NCBI GenBank assembly: GCA_002841685.1
Contig: PHAM01000078.1
Span: 1-6,767, forward strand
Source: Elusimicrobia bacterium HGW-Elusimicrobia-2
Lineage (GTDB): Bacteria; CG03
Direction: 5' to 3'
DNA length: 6,767 nt
Within the stretch, counting starts at the first letter, position 1; each line of letters begins with the position of its first letter. Position numbers and translations under genes: made by a program. The notes beneath the pieces were generated by a model. It did no database searches and had not been told where the DNA came from. It saw nothing but the letters and a program-made list of their open reading frames with translations. Positions 1-6,592 of the stretch are shown in pieces.

Positions 1-1
1 G

Positions 2-112
2 ACGGCGCAATTTAAGGTGAGGCGGACAGGCAAGGACTCATTTTCTAATTATTTGAAAAAATCGCGCGAGTGCTTTAACGCGGCGGATAATTCTTTTAAA
101 AGGGGAAAATAA
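2..112 (+). CDS. C-terminal end of an unidentified upstream protein (partial, 5' end outside window)
   Basis: One frame is open from base 2 to a TAA stop at 110-112 and gives 36 residues ending in KRGK. The other two + frames hit stops within the first 20 bases. The tail is polar and rich in Lys, Arg, Asn and Ser, and has no recognisable motif, so no function is proposed. The stop lies 3 nt before the ATG of the next gene, and that gene's purine-rich ribosome binding site (AGGGG at 101-105) sits inside these last codons. This spacing is typical of genes in one operon and is the main reason to believe the frame is real. The alternative is an untranslated leader that is open by chance over a short stretch. 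Confidence 0.55.
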   Translation, partial: TAQFKVRRTGKDSFSNYLKKSRECFNAADNSFKRGK

Positions 113-115
113 ACG

Positions 116-1684
116 ATGCGAAAAATAAAAACTCAGGGAACAAAAGCCGAGTGTTCTATTCTTGCCGGCGGAGCGCTGCTGTTATTTGCGATGAGTTTGT
201 TTGCGGAAGGAACAACAACTCCAATAAATCTCTCGCTTACATCAGATATTTCCATATTTGAAAAACCGAGAGTAATAGGTTTTGATCTGGGTTTGATTTC
301 CGCGGAATCAAAGGGTGTATGGGGGTTACAATTTGCATTGCTGAATACAAAAGTTGAAGGCAATATGTACGGCTTTCAGATAGCTCCGTCATTTCCGCTG
401 GTTTCCATATCGTGGAGCGAGGAGGAGCCGGACTGGGCGTGTGTTACGAAAGGGAATGTTTACGGCGGTCAATTATCCTTACTTACAAGGAGTATTACTT
501 ATGGAAAATTCTACGGCGCGCAGTTTAACGGTTTTTCGTTTGATAGCAGGGTTATTGGGGATTTTTATGGCGTGCAAGCCGGTTTGTTCACCAACAGGGT
601 CGGCGTTGAGCCGTCGGATTTGGATTTTAAAAAAGGGTTAATTTTTGAAGAAGATTCAAATGAAAACCCCGCGGATTTTTACGGAATACAGTTCTCGGCG
701 CTGTTAGGCAATAAAGTTACCGGGAATTTCTGCGGAATTCAGTCGGGAACGCTGCTCCGCAATTATATAAAGGGTGATTTGATAGGAATACAGCTTGGCG
801 GTCTGACGTTGAACACAGTAGAAGAGAACTGTTACGGCATTCAGGCGAGCGCTTTTGCAAATCGCACAAAGCGGAATGCCGGCATATTGCAAATTGCCGG
901 AATTGCAAACTTCACGGAGCGAAACACATACGGTCTTCAGGTTTCAGGGCTGGCGAATATGACGAAGAAGACATGTTATGGCGCGCAGTTAGGCGGCTTT
1001 AACGGCGCCGAGACATTAAACGGCATACAGCTTGGCTTGCTCGGAGGCGGGGGTAAAAATATCAGAGGAATACAGATAAGCGGTTTGGGAAACGGAGCGG
1101 ATAATATCAGAGGAATACAGATAGGCGGGCTGGGAAATGGGGCGAGAAATATCAGGGGAATACAGATAAGTGCAATTGCAAACGTCGTCGATAATTTTCG
1201 CGGCATACAACTTGGCGCTATAAATTACGCGAAAAAGGATAGTTATGGTTTTCAGGGAGGTTTATTCAATAATTCACACGCTGATTTCCGCGGGCTTCAG
1301 ATAGGCGTAATCGCGACCGGAGCAGATAAATTGCGCGGCGTACAATTAGGCGGCATAACCTTTGTTAAAAAGGATTTTTACGGCCTTCAAGCGGGATTAT
1401 TAAATGTCGCGGGGGATTCCTGCGGCGTTCAACTTGCCGCCGGGGGCAATGTGGGAGATTATTTTTGCGGGCTGCAAATAGGCGTAATGGGAAATAAAAT
1501 GAGAAAAATCAGCGGAATACAGATAGGCGCTGTAAATATTACGGAACATGTCAGGGGCGCGCAGATAGGAATTTTCAATATATGCCGGACGCTTAGAGGA
1601 ATACAAATAGGGCTCATAAACAAAGCATCCGATAATTTTTTAAAGTATATGCCTATTTTAAATGTCGGCTGGTATGAAGAATAA
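116..1684 (+). CDS. Secreted GxQ-repeat surface protein (LA_2272-like)
   Basis: This is a 522-residue protein with an apparent Sec signal peptide: basic residues at 2-10, a hydrophobic core at about 15-29 and likely cleavage after Ala30 (SLFA|EG). From Gly70 to Gln497 it is almost wholly a tandem repeat with the pattern [YRC]-G-x-Q-[IL]-G-G-[LI]-x-N, and I count about 26 copies. Spacing is mostly 17-18 residues in the first half and 14-15 in the second. The repeats alternate small and hydrophobic residues, which suggests stacked beta strands, either a solenoid or a surface beta sheet. The chain ends in an aromatic tail (MPILNVGW). The style matches the surface repeat proteins annotated as LA_2272-like in Leptospira and other Gram-negative bacteria, whose biochemical role I do not know. 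It probably acts outside the inner membrane. The ATG follows AGGGG at 101-105 by 10 nt, and only this start includes the signal peptide. Family assignment is by motif resemblance only. Confidence 0.85.
   Translation: MRKIKTQGTKAECSILAGGALLLFAMSLFAEGTTTPINLSLTSDISIFEKPRVIGFDLGLISAESKGVWGLQFALLNTKVEGNMYGFQIAPSFPLVSISWSEEEPDWACVTKGNVYGGQLSLLTRSITYGKFYGAQFNGFSFDSRVIGDFYGVQAGLFTNRVGVEPSDLDFKKGLIFEEDSNENPADFYGIQFSALLGNKVTGNFCGIQSGTLLRNYIKGDLIGIQLGGLTLNTVEENCYGIQASAFANRTKRNAGILQIAGIANFTERNTYGLQVSGLANMTKKTCYGAQLGGFNGAETLNGIQLGLLGGGGKNIRGIQISGLGNGADNIRGIQIGGLGNGARNIRGIQISAIANVVDNFRGIQLGAINYAKKDSYGFQGGLFNNSHADFRGLQIGVIATGADKLRGVQLGGITFVKKDFYGLQAGLLNVAGDSCGVQLAAGGNVGDYFCGLQIGVMGNKMRKISGIQIGAVNITEHVRGAQIGIFNICRTLRGIQIGLINKASDNFLKYMPILNVGWYEE
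1058..1192 (+). repeat. Three tandem 45-bp coding repeats in the GxQ gene
   Basis: Three consecutive 45-bp units begin at 1058, 1103 and 1148, each with AATATCAG[AG]GGAATACAG. They encode the 15-residue units NIRGIQISGLGNGAD, NIRGIQIGGLGNGAR and NIRGIQISAIANVVD. The first two units match at about 37 of 45 bases, while the third keeps mainly the first half. This is the only place in the gene where repeats remain close at the DNA level. It therefore looks like the most recent duplication and a likely site of copy-number change. Confidence 0.85.
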
Positions 1685-1688
1685 AGGG

Positions 1689-1727
1689 CAATATTTGCAT
1701 TTCAAATGCGTATTTTATACAATATTG
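1689..1727. repeat. Nested inverted repeats between the GxQ gene and the ATPase gene
   Basis: An outer 7-bp inverted repeat, CAATATT (1689-1695) and AATATTG (1721-1727), encloses two smaller palindromes placed end to end. These are GCATTTCAAATGC (1697-1709) and GTATTTTATAC (1710-1720). As RNA or single-stranded DNA this would give a compact three-way junction with only T1696 unpaired at the centre. A competing 8-bp pairing also exists between TTTGCATT (1694-1701) and AATGCAAA (1736-1743). There is no T-run, so it is not a classical intrinsic terminator. It may be a protein-binding site, a processing structure, or chance in AT-rich sequence. Confidence 0.5.
1695..1723 (+). promoter_or_regulatory. 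Possible weak promoter for the ATPase operon
   Basis: TTGCAT (1695-1700) and TACAAT (1718-1723) are separated by 17 bp. The -10 box matches five of six consensus bases, but the -35 box matches only three. It would start transcription about 30 nt before the GTG of the ATPase gene. It overlaps the palindromes in the same gap, which could then act as an operator. The assignment assumes a sigma-70-like factor. The operon may instead be read from an upstream promoter outside the window. Confidence 0.3.
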
Positions 1728-1747
1728 GCAATGACAATGCAAAATAG

Positions 1748-1755
1748 CGGGAGGG
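1748..1755 (+). promoter_or_regulatory. Ribosome binding site selecting the GTG start of the ATPase gene
   Basis: CGGGAGGG contains a strong GGGAGG Shine-Dalgarno core 4-5 nt before the GTG at 1759. The first in-frame ATG (1852) has only a weak AGAAGG upstream. It would put the Walker A motif at residue 18, which is too close to the N-terminus for this family. The GTG start is therefore preferred. Confidence 0.75.
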
Positions 1756-1758
1756 CAG

Positions 1759-3048
1759 GTGGAGAAAGAAACCTTAAAAAATATTATTGCTGACCAAATA
1801 GAGACAGCGGGGGAGAAGTCCGGCAGAGAAAAAGTGATTTCAAGAGAAGGTATGGAAAAATGCAGAAAATATCTTGCTCATCCGAATATTCTCCTTATAA
1901 GCGGCCTTCGACGCGCGGGAAAGTCCGTTTTTTCCAATTTGCTCGTGAGAAACGAAAAATATGTTTTTCTTGATTTTGATGATGAGCGGCTGATTGAGTT
2001 TAACACAAAAGATTTTAATCTTCTGTTAGAATGTTTTTACGAAATTTCTGATGGTTTCGATCACATTTTACTTGACGAAATTCAGAATGTCAGCGGATGG
2101 GAACTTTTTGTGAACAGATTGAGAAAGAAATACAAGGTCGTTGTTACCGGTTCCAATGCGAATTTGATGAGTGGTGAAATGGCGACCCGGCTTACGGGCA
2201 GATTTCTTGATTTTACTCTTTTCCCCATGAGCTTTAGAGAGTTTCTGGAATTTAGCGGCATCGCAATGAAAAAGGCGTCTATTTATTCCACAAAAGAAAG
2301 AAGCAGAATAATTACCGTGTTTGAAAAATATCTGCAGAACGGCGGTGTCTTTGATTTTTATAAATTCGGCCCGGAATTTCTGAGAAACCTCTGGAGATCG
2401 GTTATTATGAAGGACATTATTGTCCGTTATAGTGTAAAATATCCCATTGTTCTTGAAGAACTGGCGCTGTTCCTCGTGAATTGTTTTACGTCAAAAATTT
2501 CGCCGAGCAGGATATGCAGAAGTCTTAAAATAAAAAGCCCGCACACGATAAGCGCATACATCAAATACCTTGAAGACAGTTTTCTTATTTTTACGGTCAA
2601 AAAATTTTCATACAAGTTAAAGGAACAGTTATCCGCGTTTAAAAAAGTGTATGTGACCGATAACGGCGCGGTAAATTCCCTTATTTTTAAGTTTAGCGAG
2701 AACAGGGGGAAGTTTCTGGAAAATATTGTTGCGGTTGAACTGAAGCGAAGATCCTTAAGAGAGGGGTTAGAAATATTTTATTGGGACAACTATAATGCCG
2801 AATGTGATTTCGTGGTCAAAAAAGGTCAGGCGTTTTGTTTTGCCTGTCAGGTGTGTTCTCATATTTCGGCGATTAACAAAAAACGGGAAATTGAAGGTTT
2901 GAAAGCGGCAATGAAGGAGTTGGGGATTAAAAAAGGCTTTATTCTGACATCATCAACAGAAGATAGTATTTTGAGCGATGGTTTTAGAATAGAAATTATT
3001 CCTGTCTGGAAGTGGCTGCTGAAAAATGGGCGGGAGGAGAATAAATGA
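1759..3048 (+). CDS. AAA ATPase with C-terminal DUF4143 domain
   Basis: This is a 429-residue cytoplasmic ATP-binding protein of the AAA_14/DUF4143 type. Visible motifs in order are Walker A GLRRAGKS (49-56), FLDFDDERL (70-78), Walker B ILLDEIQNVSGWE (103-115), sensor segment TGSNANLMSGE (130-140) and the arginine-containing TRLTGR (143-148). PMSFREFL (156-163), which typically follows in this family, is also present. The C-terminal half has the DUF4143 signature FLENIVAVELKRR (319-331), YWDN, ECDFVV (348-353) and CQVC (363-366). That layout resembles PD-(D/E)xK nucleases, but the usual catalytic E-x-K is replaced by QVC, as is common in this family, so nuclease activity is not implied. Length is normal and all ATPase motifs look intact. 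The family is widespread and its physiological role is poorly defined. The stop codon overlaps the next start (ATGA, 3045-3048), so it is probably co-translated with the membrane protein downstream. Confidence 0.93.
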   Translation: MEKETLKNIIADQIETAGEKSGREKVISREGMEKCRKYLAHPNILLISGLRRAGKSVFSNLLVRNEKYVFLDFDDERLIEFNTKDFNLLLECFYEISDGFDHILLDEIQNVSGWELFVNRLRKKYKVVVTGSNANLMSGEMATRLTGRFLDFTLFPMSFREFLEFSGIAMKKASIYSTKERSRIITVFEKYLQNGGVFDFYKFGPEFLRNLWRSVIMKDIIVRYSVKYPIVLEELALFLVNCFTSKISPSRICRSLKIKSPHTISAYIKYLEDSFLIFTVKKFSYKLKEQLSAFKKVYVTDNGAVNSLIFKFSENRGKFLENIVAVELKRRSLREGLEIFYWDNYNAECDFVVKKGQAFCFACQVCSHISAINKKREIEGLKAAMKELGIKKGFILTSSTEDSILSDGFRIEIIPVWKWLLKNGREENK

Positions 3049-3935
3049 AAATATTTCCTGAGCAATTTCCAAAGAATATTCCTCGGATTTTTTCAACTTT
3101 TATTGCCGCAAATTTCGGCGTTTATTGGATGACTATTTTAATTATTGACGAACTGATAGGCAGGCCAAGTTCAACCAGTATTTTAGGTTTCTTTTTTATT
3201 CCGTTATGGACATTTATATTTGCCGGTCTTTGTGTTTGGGTTGGTCGACTTATAAGATTTATCGTCGGTAAATTTATCCATGAACGAACTATTGAGAAAG
3301 AAAGCCTGCGCATAATCAATATAATTTTTGCCCTGACGGTCGGAGTCTCTTTTTTAGCCGGGCTTGGCAGGGTTATATGGCACGAACACTTGCAAAAGCC
3401 TCAAATTATTTATGATGCGGGTGTCATCTCAAAAGAGGCTCTTTCTGATTTTCGCAGGAAAGAATACTCCCCCGCAAAATTTGTATTTACTATTTACAAG
3501 AAAGACAAAGGAAAGACGGAGGGATTTGAGTGGAATGGAGAAAAATTGAATTTAGATGTGAGTCGTCCGCATATAAATATTTTACGGAAAGACGGGAGTT
3601 TAATGATTTCGGCAGACCTGAGTAAATATGATTATATTGGACGGATCCACGCGGCAGCTTTTGGCGCAATTAATAAAAAACAGAAATGTTTGGCTTTATT
3701 GGTGTATTTGAGGGCGACTTCTGACCGATCTATGCTCCTCATTTATGATTTTAATGGCGCGCTAATATTTCAGGAGTTGTTAAATCGCCGGTGCGGGTGG
3801 AAAACAGGGGGTATGCAAGTCGGGGTTGATGAATCGAAATGTGAATATTTATTTCTTAATGTGGATAGTCCTGCTGCATATTTTATAAAAAGGGAAGCTG
3901 GTGCCAAGAAGCAGAAGGTTGATGGAGGTAAATAG
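3045..3935 (+). CDS. Membrane protein of unknown function, three N-terminal helices and a soluble C-terminal domain
   Basis: I do not recognise this 296-residue protein. Hydrophobic stretches at about 16-38, 46-68 and 88-111 look like three transmembrane helices. Between helices 2 and 3 there is a basic and charged loop (RLIRFIVGKFIHERTIEKE), probably cytoplasmic. The remaining 185 residues are polar and rich in short beta-like segments, for example HINILRKDGSLMISADL and LLIYDFNGALIFQELL. These look somewhat like beta-propeller blades, but there are too few to call a propeller. The start has a strong GGGAGG at 3032-3037, 7 nt upstream, and overlaps the ATPase stop by 4 nt. The TAG stop directly abuts the ATG of the next gene. 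Tight packing suggests it is made together with the ATPase and the two following membrane proteins, but gives no function. Confidence 0.85.
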   Translation: MKIFPEQFPKNIPRIFSTFIAANFGVYWMTILIIDELIGRPSSTSILGFFFIPLWTFIFAGLCVWVGRLIRFIVGKFIHERTIEKESLRIINIIFALTVGVSFLAGLGRVIWHEHLQKPQIIYDAGVISKEALSDFRRKEYSPAKFVFTIYKKDKGKTEGFEWNGEKLNLDVSRPHINILRKDGSLMISADLSKYDYIGRIHAAAFGAINKKQKCLALLVYLRATSDRSMLLIYDFNGALIFQELLNRRCGWKTGGMQVGVDESKCEYLFLNVDSPAAYFIKREAGAKKQKVDGGK

Positions 3936-4826
3936 ATGAAGAAAAATATTTTGAAGGTGATAGTGTATGTTTTTGTTGTGAGTAGTGTTATATATTCCGT
4001 GATTGCCAGAATAGGAATGACGGGATTACTAAGTTGGTTTGTTGACGTGCCGTCGCTGTGCTTTATTATTGTGGGTGTTCTTTTTACGGGACTGAATTTC
4101 AGGTTGAAGGATATATTTACGGTTTTGCTGTATCCGTGGCATAAAGATAAAGTGTCGGCAAGACCGCAATATTATAAAACTGTTCTGAGGGAAGTTAACA
4201 GAAATATATTCCGTTTTGCTTTGCTGGCGTTTGTGCTTGGAGTTTATTTTATTTTCGCGTACTATGAAAACTTAGATATTGGCAGAGTATCCGCCGGACT
4301 GCTAATCAGCTCATTGCCGCTATTGTATTCATTTGTGATTATGATATTTGTCGTCAGGCCGATTGAGACGGCAATCAGCCGAATAGGGGAGGAAGAAGTA
4401 CAAAAAATTGATGACGCCGGAGAACCGGCTCACCCTATCGGGAAAAAGATAACAAAGGCGTTATTTGTATTATGGAATATATTTGCTGTAGTGGCGCTAT
4501 TTTTCTTGATAACGGCAATTGTTATTGAATTTAATGACGGGAGCAAAGAAACAAAACATAAAGTCACGGGCAAGGTCAAAAAATTATACGCCGCAAGCTG
4601 GGATGGGGGTGAACAGCGTTACGCTCTTGTTGAAACCGACGACGGCAAAGGTGAGGCTGTAGTTGAAATTTTCAGATACGAAAGCGAGAAAATTAAAGAG
4701 GGGGCTGAGCTTCCGTTGATAATAACATATAGCGATTCGCCGGGGCTTAAGCGTATGTATGCAAGAATAGACATAGAAGAAGCTTTTCGTCTCAAAAGTT
4801 TAAAAAAGGGGAAAAATAATGATTAG
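3936..4826 (+). CDS. Five-helix membrane protein with a MotA-like core and a soluble C-terminal domain
   Basis: This is a 296-residue protein with probable transmembrane helices at about 5-25, 36-54, 90-110, 118-140 and 174-198, then about 95 polar residues forming a small beta-rich domain. Two segments resemble MotA-type stator or proton-channel proteins. FVDVPSLCFIIVG (35-47) is like the MotA 'F-D-x-PSL..V.GG' segment. FVLGVYFIFAYYENLDIGR through LPLLYSFVIMIFVVRPIE (99-144) aligns with the last two MotA helices, with the same Tyr-to-Pro spacing as 'TTLYG.....F.PIA'. In contrast to MotA, the cytoplasmic region between helices 2 and 3 is only about 35 residues, the proline that opens MotA helix 3 is not seen, and a fifth helix plus soluble tail is added. 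Homology is by eye and no MotB-like partner lies in the window. A GGAGG at 3924-3928, 7 nt before the ATG, sets the start. It abuts the previous gene and overlaps the next by 8 nt. Confidence 0.82.
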   Translation: MKKNILKVIVYVFVVSSVIYSVIARIGMTGLLSWFVDVPSLCFIIVGVLFTGLNFRLKDIFTVLLYPWHKDKVSARPQYYKTVLREVNRNIFRFALLAFVLGVYFIFAYYENLDIGRVSAGLLISSLPLLYSFVIMIFVVRPIETAISRIGEEEVQKIDDAGEPAHPIGKKITKALFVLWNIFAVVALFFLITAIVIEFNDGSKETKHKVTGKVKKLYAASWDGGEQRYALVETDDGKGEAVVEIFRYESEKIKEGAELPLIITYSDSPGLKRMYARIDIEEAFRLKSLKKGKNND

Positions 4827-6516
4827 CAAGAAAAAAATTGTCCTGATAGAAATTATTAAAGGTATTCTTATGACAGCCGTTCTTTGGTTAATATTTTATT
4901 TTCTGCTGATTTTAACGGTGCCGCTTTTTTCCGCGTTAAGGAATTTTCTACCGAATTGGATAGGCATATTCTTGTTTATCCCGATATATTTTATTACTTG
5001 GATTGCTTTCGTGAAATTTTCCCGCATGGAAAAGGCCTGTGAATATGCGTTTGGAATTGAGCGAAATGTGGTTCCAGGTAAGAAGATAATGGGCTTAAAT
5101 TTCAAGCAGTATGAATACAAAGAAATACAGAAAGACAGCCGGTTATTTGTTCATCGGACTTTGTACTGGGGCGCGGCGCTGGTATTGATGTGTATTGTAT
5201 CTCATGTATCCGTCGATAAAATATATGTATCAAAATTGGAAACACAAATAGCTAATTTGAAATCGCAAAATATTCCCATTTCCATGGAAGATTGTTATCG
5301 TGAAATTCCTGAGGGCAGGAATGCTTCGCCGTATTTAGAAAAGGCCAATGAAGAATTCAGTTCTTTTTGGAAGCAGAAGAGGGGACTTCCCGTGTTGCGC
5401 GACCGGCAGATAAGAGAGTATTTATCCTCGCTTAAATGGAGCGGGAAACAAGAAAAAGATATTGACGGGCTGTTAAAATACGCCATGCCTGAACTGAGAA
5501 AAATCTATGATATTGTTAGGCGATATGATTACTGGGCGGTCAACGATTATAAGAATATAGAGAAAAATCCGCTCGAGTATAAAATTCCAAAATTAGTTAA
5601 TTATACGAGGATCAGTCAGCTTTTTTGTTTAAATGCGTTAAAATTAACAAGGCGGGGCCAATATACTCAAGCATGGAATTGGCTCCATGCTGCCGTTAAG
5701 ATTTCAAAATTTATTGCAGAACATCCGTGGCTGATATCTAAGATGATATCTATTGAGCAGCAGAGAATTGTATCTCAGGCTATTTTGAGGGTATTGTTGG
5801 AGAATCCGACGGCTAAGATTCCCGGCCAGCTTGTTAATGATTTGACTGAACTTTATAAACTGAAATTAGTTACAGATGGAATGAAATGTGAAATGGCTTC
5901 AGCTTTAGATGTGTATAGTTGGCTAATGAAAAATCCAGACGAAAGGACTTTTTCAGTTTGGTTTTCGAAAGATAATATGTTTTATAAATTATTCGGTAGG
6001 GTTTTAAGATTGCCTGGGGTGTTGGAACTGAATACCATAGAACACATAAATGCGATTATGGAGATAATTAAAAATGATGATGCGGATTGGCCGTATGCCA
6101 AAAATCCGGACTTGTTTGATGATGCCTACCAGGGTATCAGTAATTATCCGGAATGGCCATTTTATTTTATGAAAATAGTAATGCCCCGTTGGACAAATCT
6201 GTATAAAAAGGAATATGAGGCGGATACAAGCGCGCAAATTGCAATACTGAACAATGCCTTGCAGAAATTTAACAGAACAAAGAAACGATATCCAAATAGT
6301 CTTGCCGAATTGGTGCAGGGCAGTTATGTGAAAGCCGTTGACATAAAGGATAAGTTTTCCGGTCAGGAACTGATATTCAAGAAAAGCAAAGATAAATTGC
6401 TTATATATAGTGTCGGCTGGAATCTAAAAGACGACGGTGGCGAATTTGAAGCGCTCGACGAGCAGCAGCACAAAAAAGATATTGGAATCAAAATTAAAAA
6501 AAGGTGGCGTTCTTAA
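4819..6516 (+). CDS. Large membrane-anchored protein with a pseudopilin-like C-terminal segment
   Basis: This is a 565-residue protein of unknown function. Three hydrophobic helices at about 15-40, 47-66 and 113-131 anchor it. A short heptad-like stretch follows (SKLETQIANLKSQ, 138-150), then IPISMEDCYREIPEGRNASPYLEKANEEF. That sequence is of the kind found at the start of the extracytoplasmic part of many large hypothetical proteins from planctomycete-like bacteria. Residues about 190-460 are mostly helical with many aromatic residues. The C-terminus (about 468-545) has ADTSAQIAILNNALQKF, RYPNSLAEL, the DKFSGQEL motif and SVGWNLKDDGG. This resembles the globular tail of type II secretion pseudopilins (YP.SL..L, D.F.G, S.G....DGG). 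There is no N-terminal pilin-type leader, so it is not itself a pseudopilin. The ATG overlaps the preceding gene by 8 nt and has GGGG at 4808-4811, 7 nt upstream. It is the last gene of the cluster and ends about 16 nt before the insertion sequence, apparently intact. Confidence 0.87.
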   Translation: MISKKKIVLIEIIKGILMTAVLWLIFYFLLILTVPLFSALRNFLPNWIGIFLFIPIYFITWIAFVKFSRMEKACEYAFGIERNVVPGKKIMGLNFKQYEYKEIQKDSRLFVHRTLYWGAALVLMCIVSHVSVDKIYVSKLETQIANLKSQNIPISMEDCYREIPEGRNASPYLEKANEEFSSFWKQKRGLPVLRDRQIREYLSSLKWSGKQEKDIDGLLKYAMPELRKIYDIVRRYDYWAVNDYKNIEKNPLEYKIPKLVNYTRISQLFCLNALKLTRRGQYTQAWNWLHAAVKISKFIAEHPWLISKMISIEQQRIVSQAILRVLLENPTAKIPGQLVNDLTELYKLKLVTDGMKCEMASALDVYSWLMKNPDERTFSVWFSKDNMFYKLFGRVLRLPGVLELNTIEHINAIMEIIKNDDADWPYAKNPDLFDDAYQGISNYPEWPFYFMKIVMPRWTNLYKKEYEADTSAQIAILNNALQKFNRTKKRYPNSLAELVQGSYVKAVDIKDKFSGQELIFKKSKDKLLIYSVGWNLKDDGGEFEALDEQQHKKDIGIKIKKRWRS

Positions 6517-6563
6517 CATTGTGCATGATAACCCTAATTATTCATACTCTTGACGATAAAAAG

Positions 6564-6592
6564 TTGTAAAAGGCCTCCTTTTATGGTATAAT
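6564..6592 (+). promoter_or_regulatory. Transposase promoter with extended -10
   Basis: TTGTAA (6564-6569) and a perfect TATAAT (6587-6592) are separated by 17 bp. The bases TGG directly before TATAAT provide an extended -10 (TGn). The -10 box also lies within a short palindrome, GGTATAATACC (6585-6595). Predicted transcription starts near 6599 and leaves a leader of about 39 nt before the transposase ATG. One arm of a 12-bp inverted repeat fills the spacer between the two boxes. Confidence 0.75.

Noticed and set aside
53-90. Promoter for the GxQ gene starting at TTGAAA (53-58)
   Set aside because: No acceptable -10 box occurs 16-18 bp downstream, and the region reads as coding.
348-366. Not a gene feature by itself: DUF4143 C-terminus of the ATPase read as an active nuclease (these are protein residues; nucleotides about 2800-2856)
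   Set aside because: The canonical E-x-K is replaced by Q-V-C, which is common in this family, so an active nuclease or a novel loss is not supported.
976-1606. Several reverse-strand open frames opposite the GxQ gene, with repeated Tyr-Leu-Tyr-Ser or Pro-rich patterns
   Set aside because: They are the complement of the GxQ repeat codons; they lack ribosome binding sites and vanish where the repeats end.
1697-1727. Intrinsic terminator after the GxQ gene
   Set aside because: Stems are short and AT-rich and no run of T residues follows.
1759-6516. The ATPase plus membrane-protein cluster as an antiphage defence system
   Set aside because: No nuclease, toxin, reverse transcriptase, TIR or other recognised effector motif is seen, and no defence genes are adjacent.
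6550-6555. TTGACG as the -35 box of the transposase promoter
   Set aside because: It is 31 bp from TATAAT, too far. TTGTAA at 6564 has the correct 17-bp spacing.
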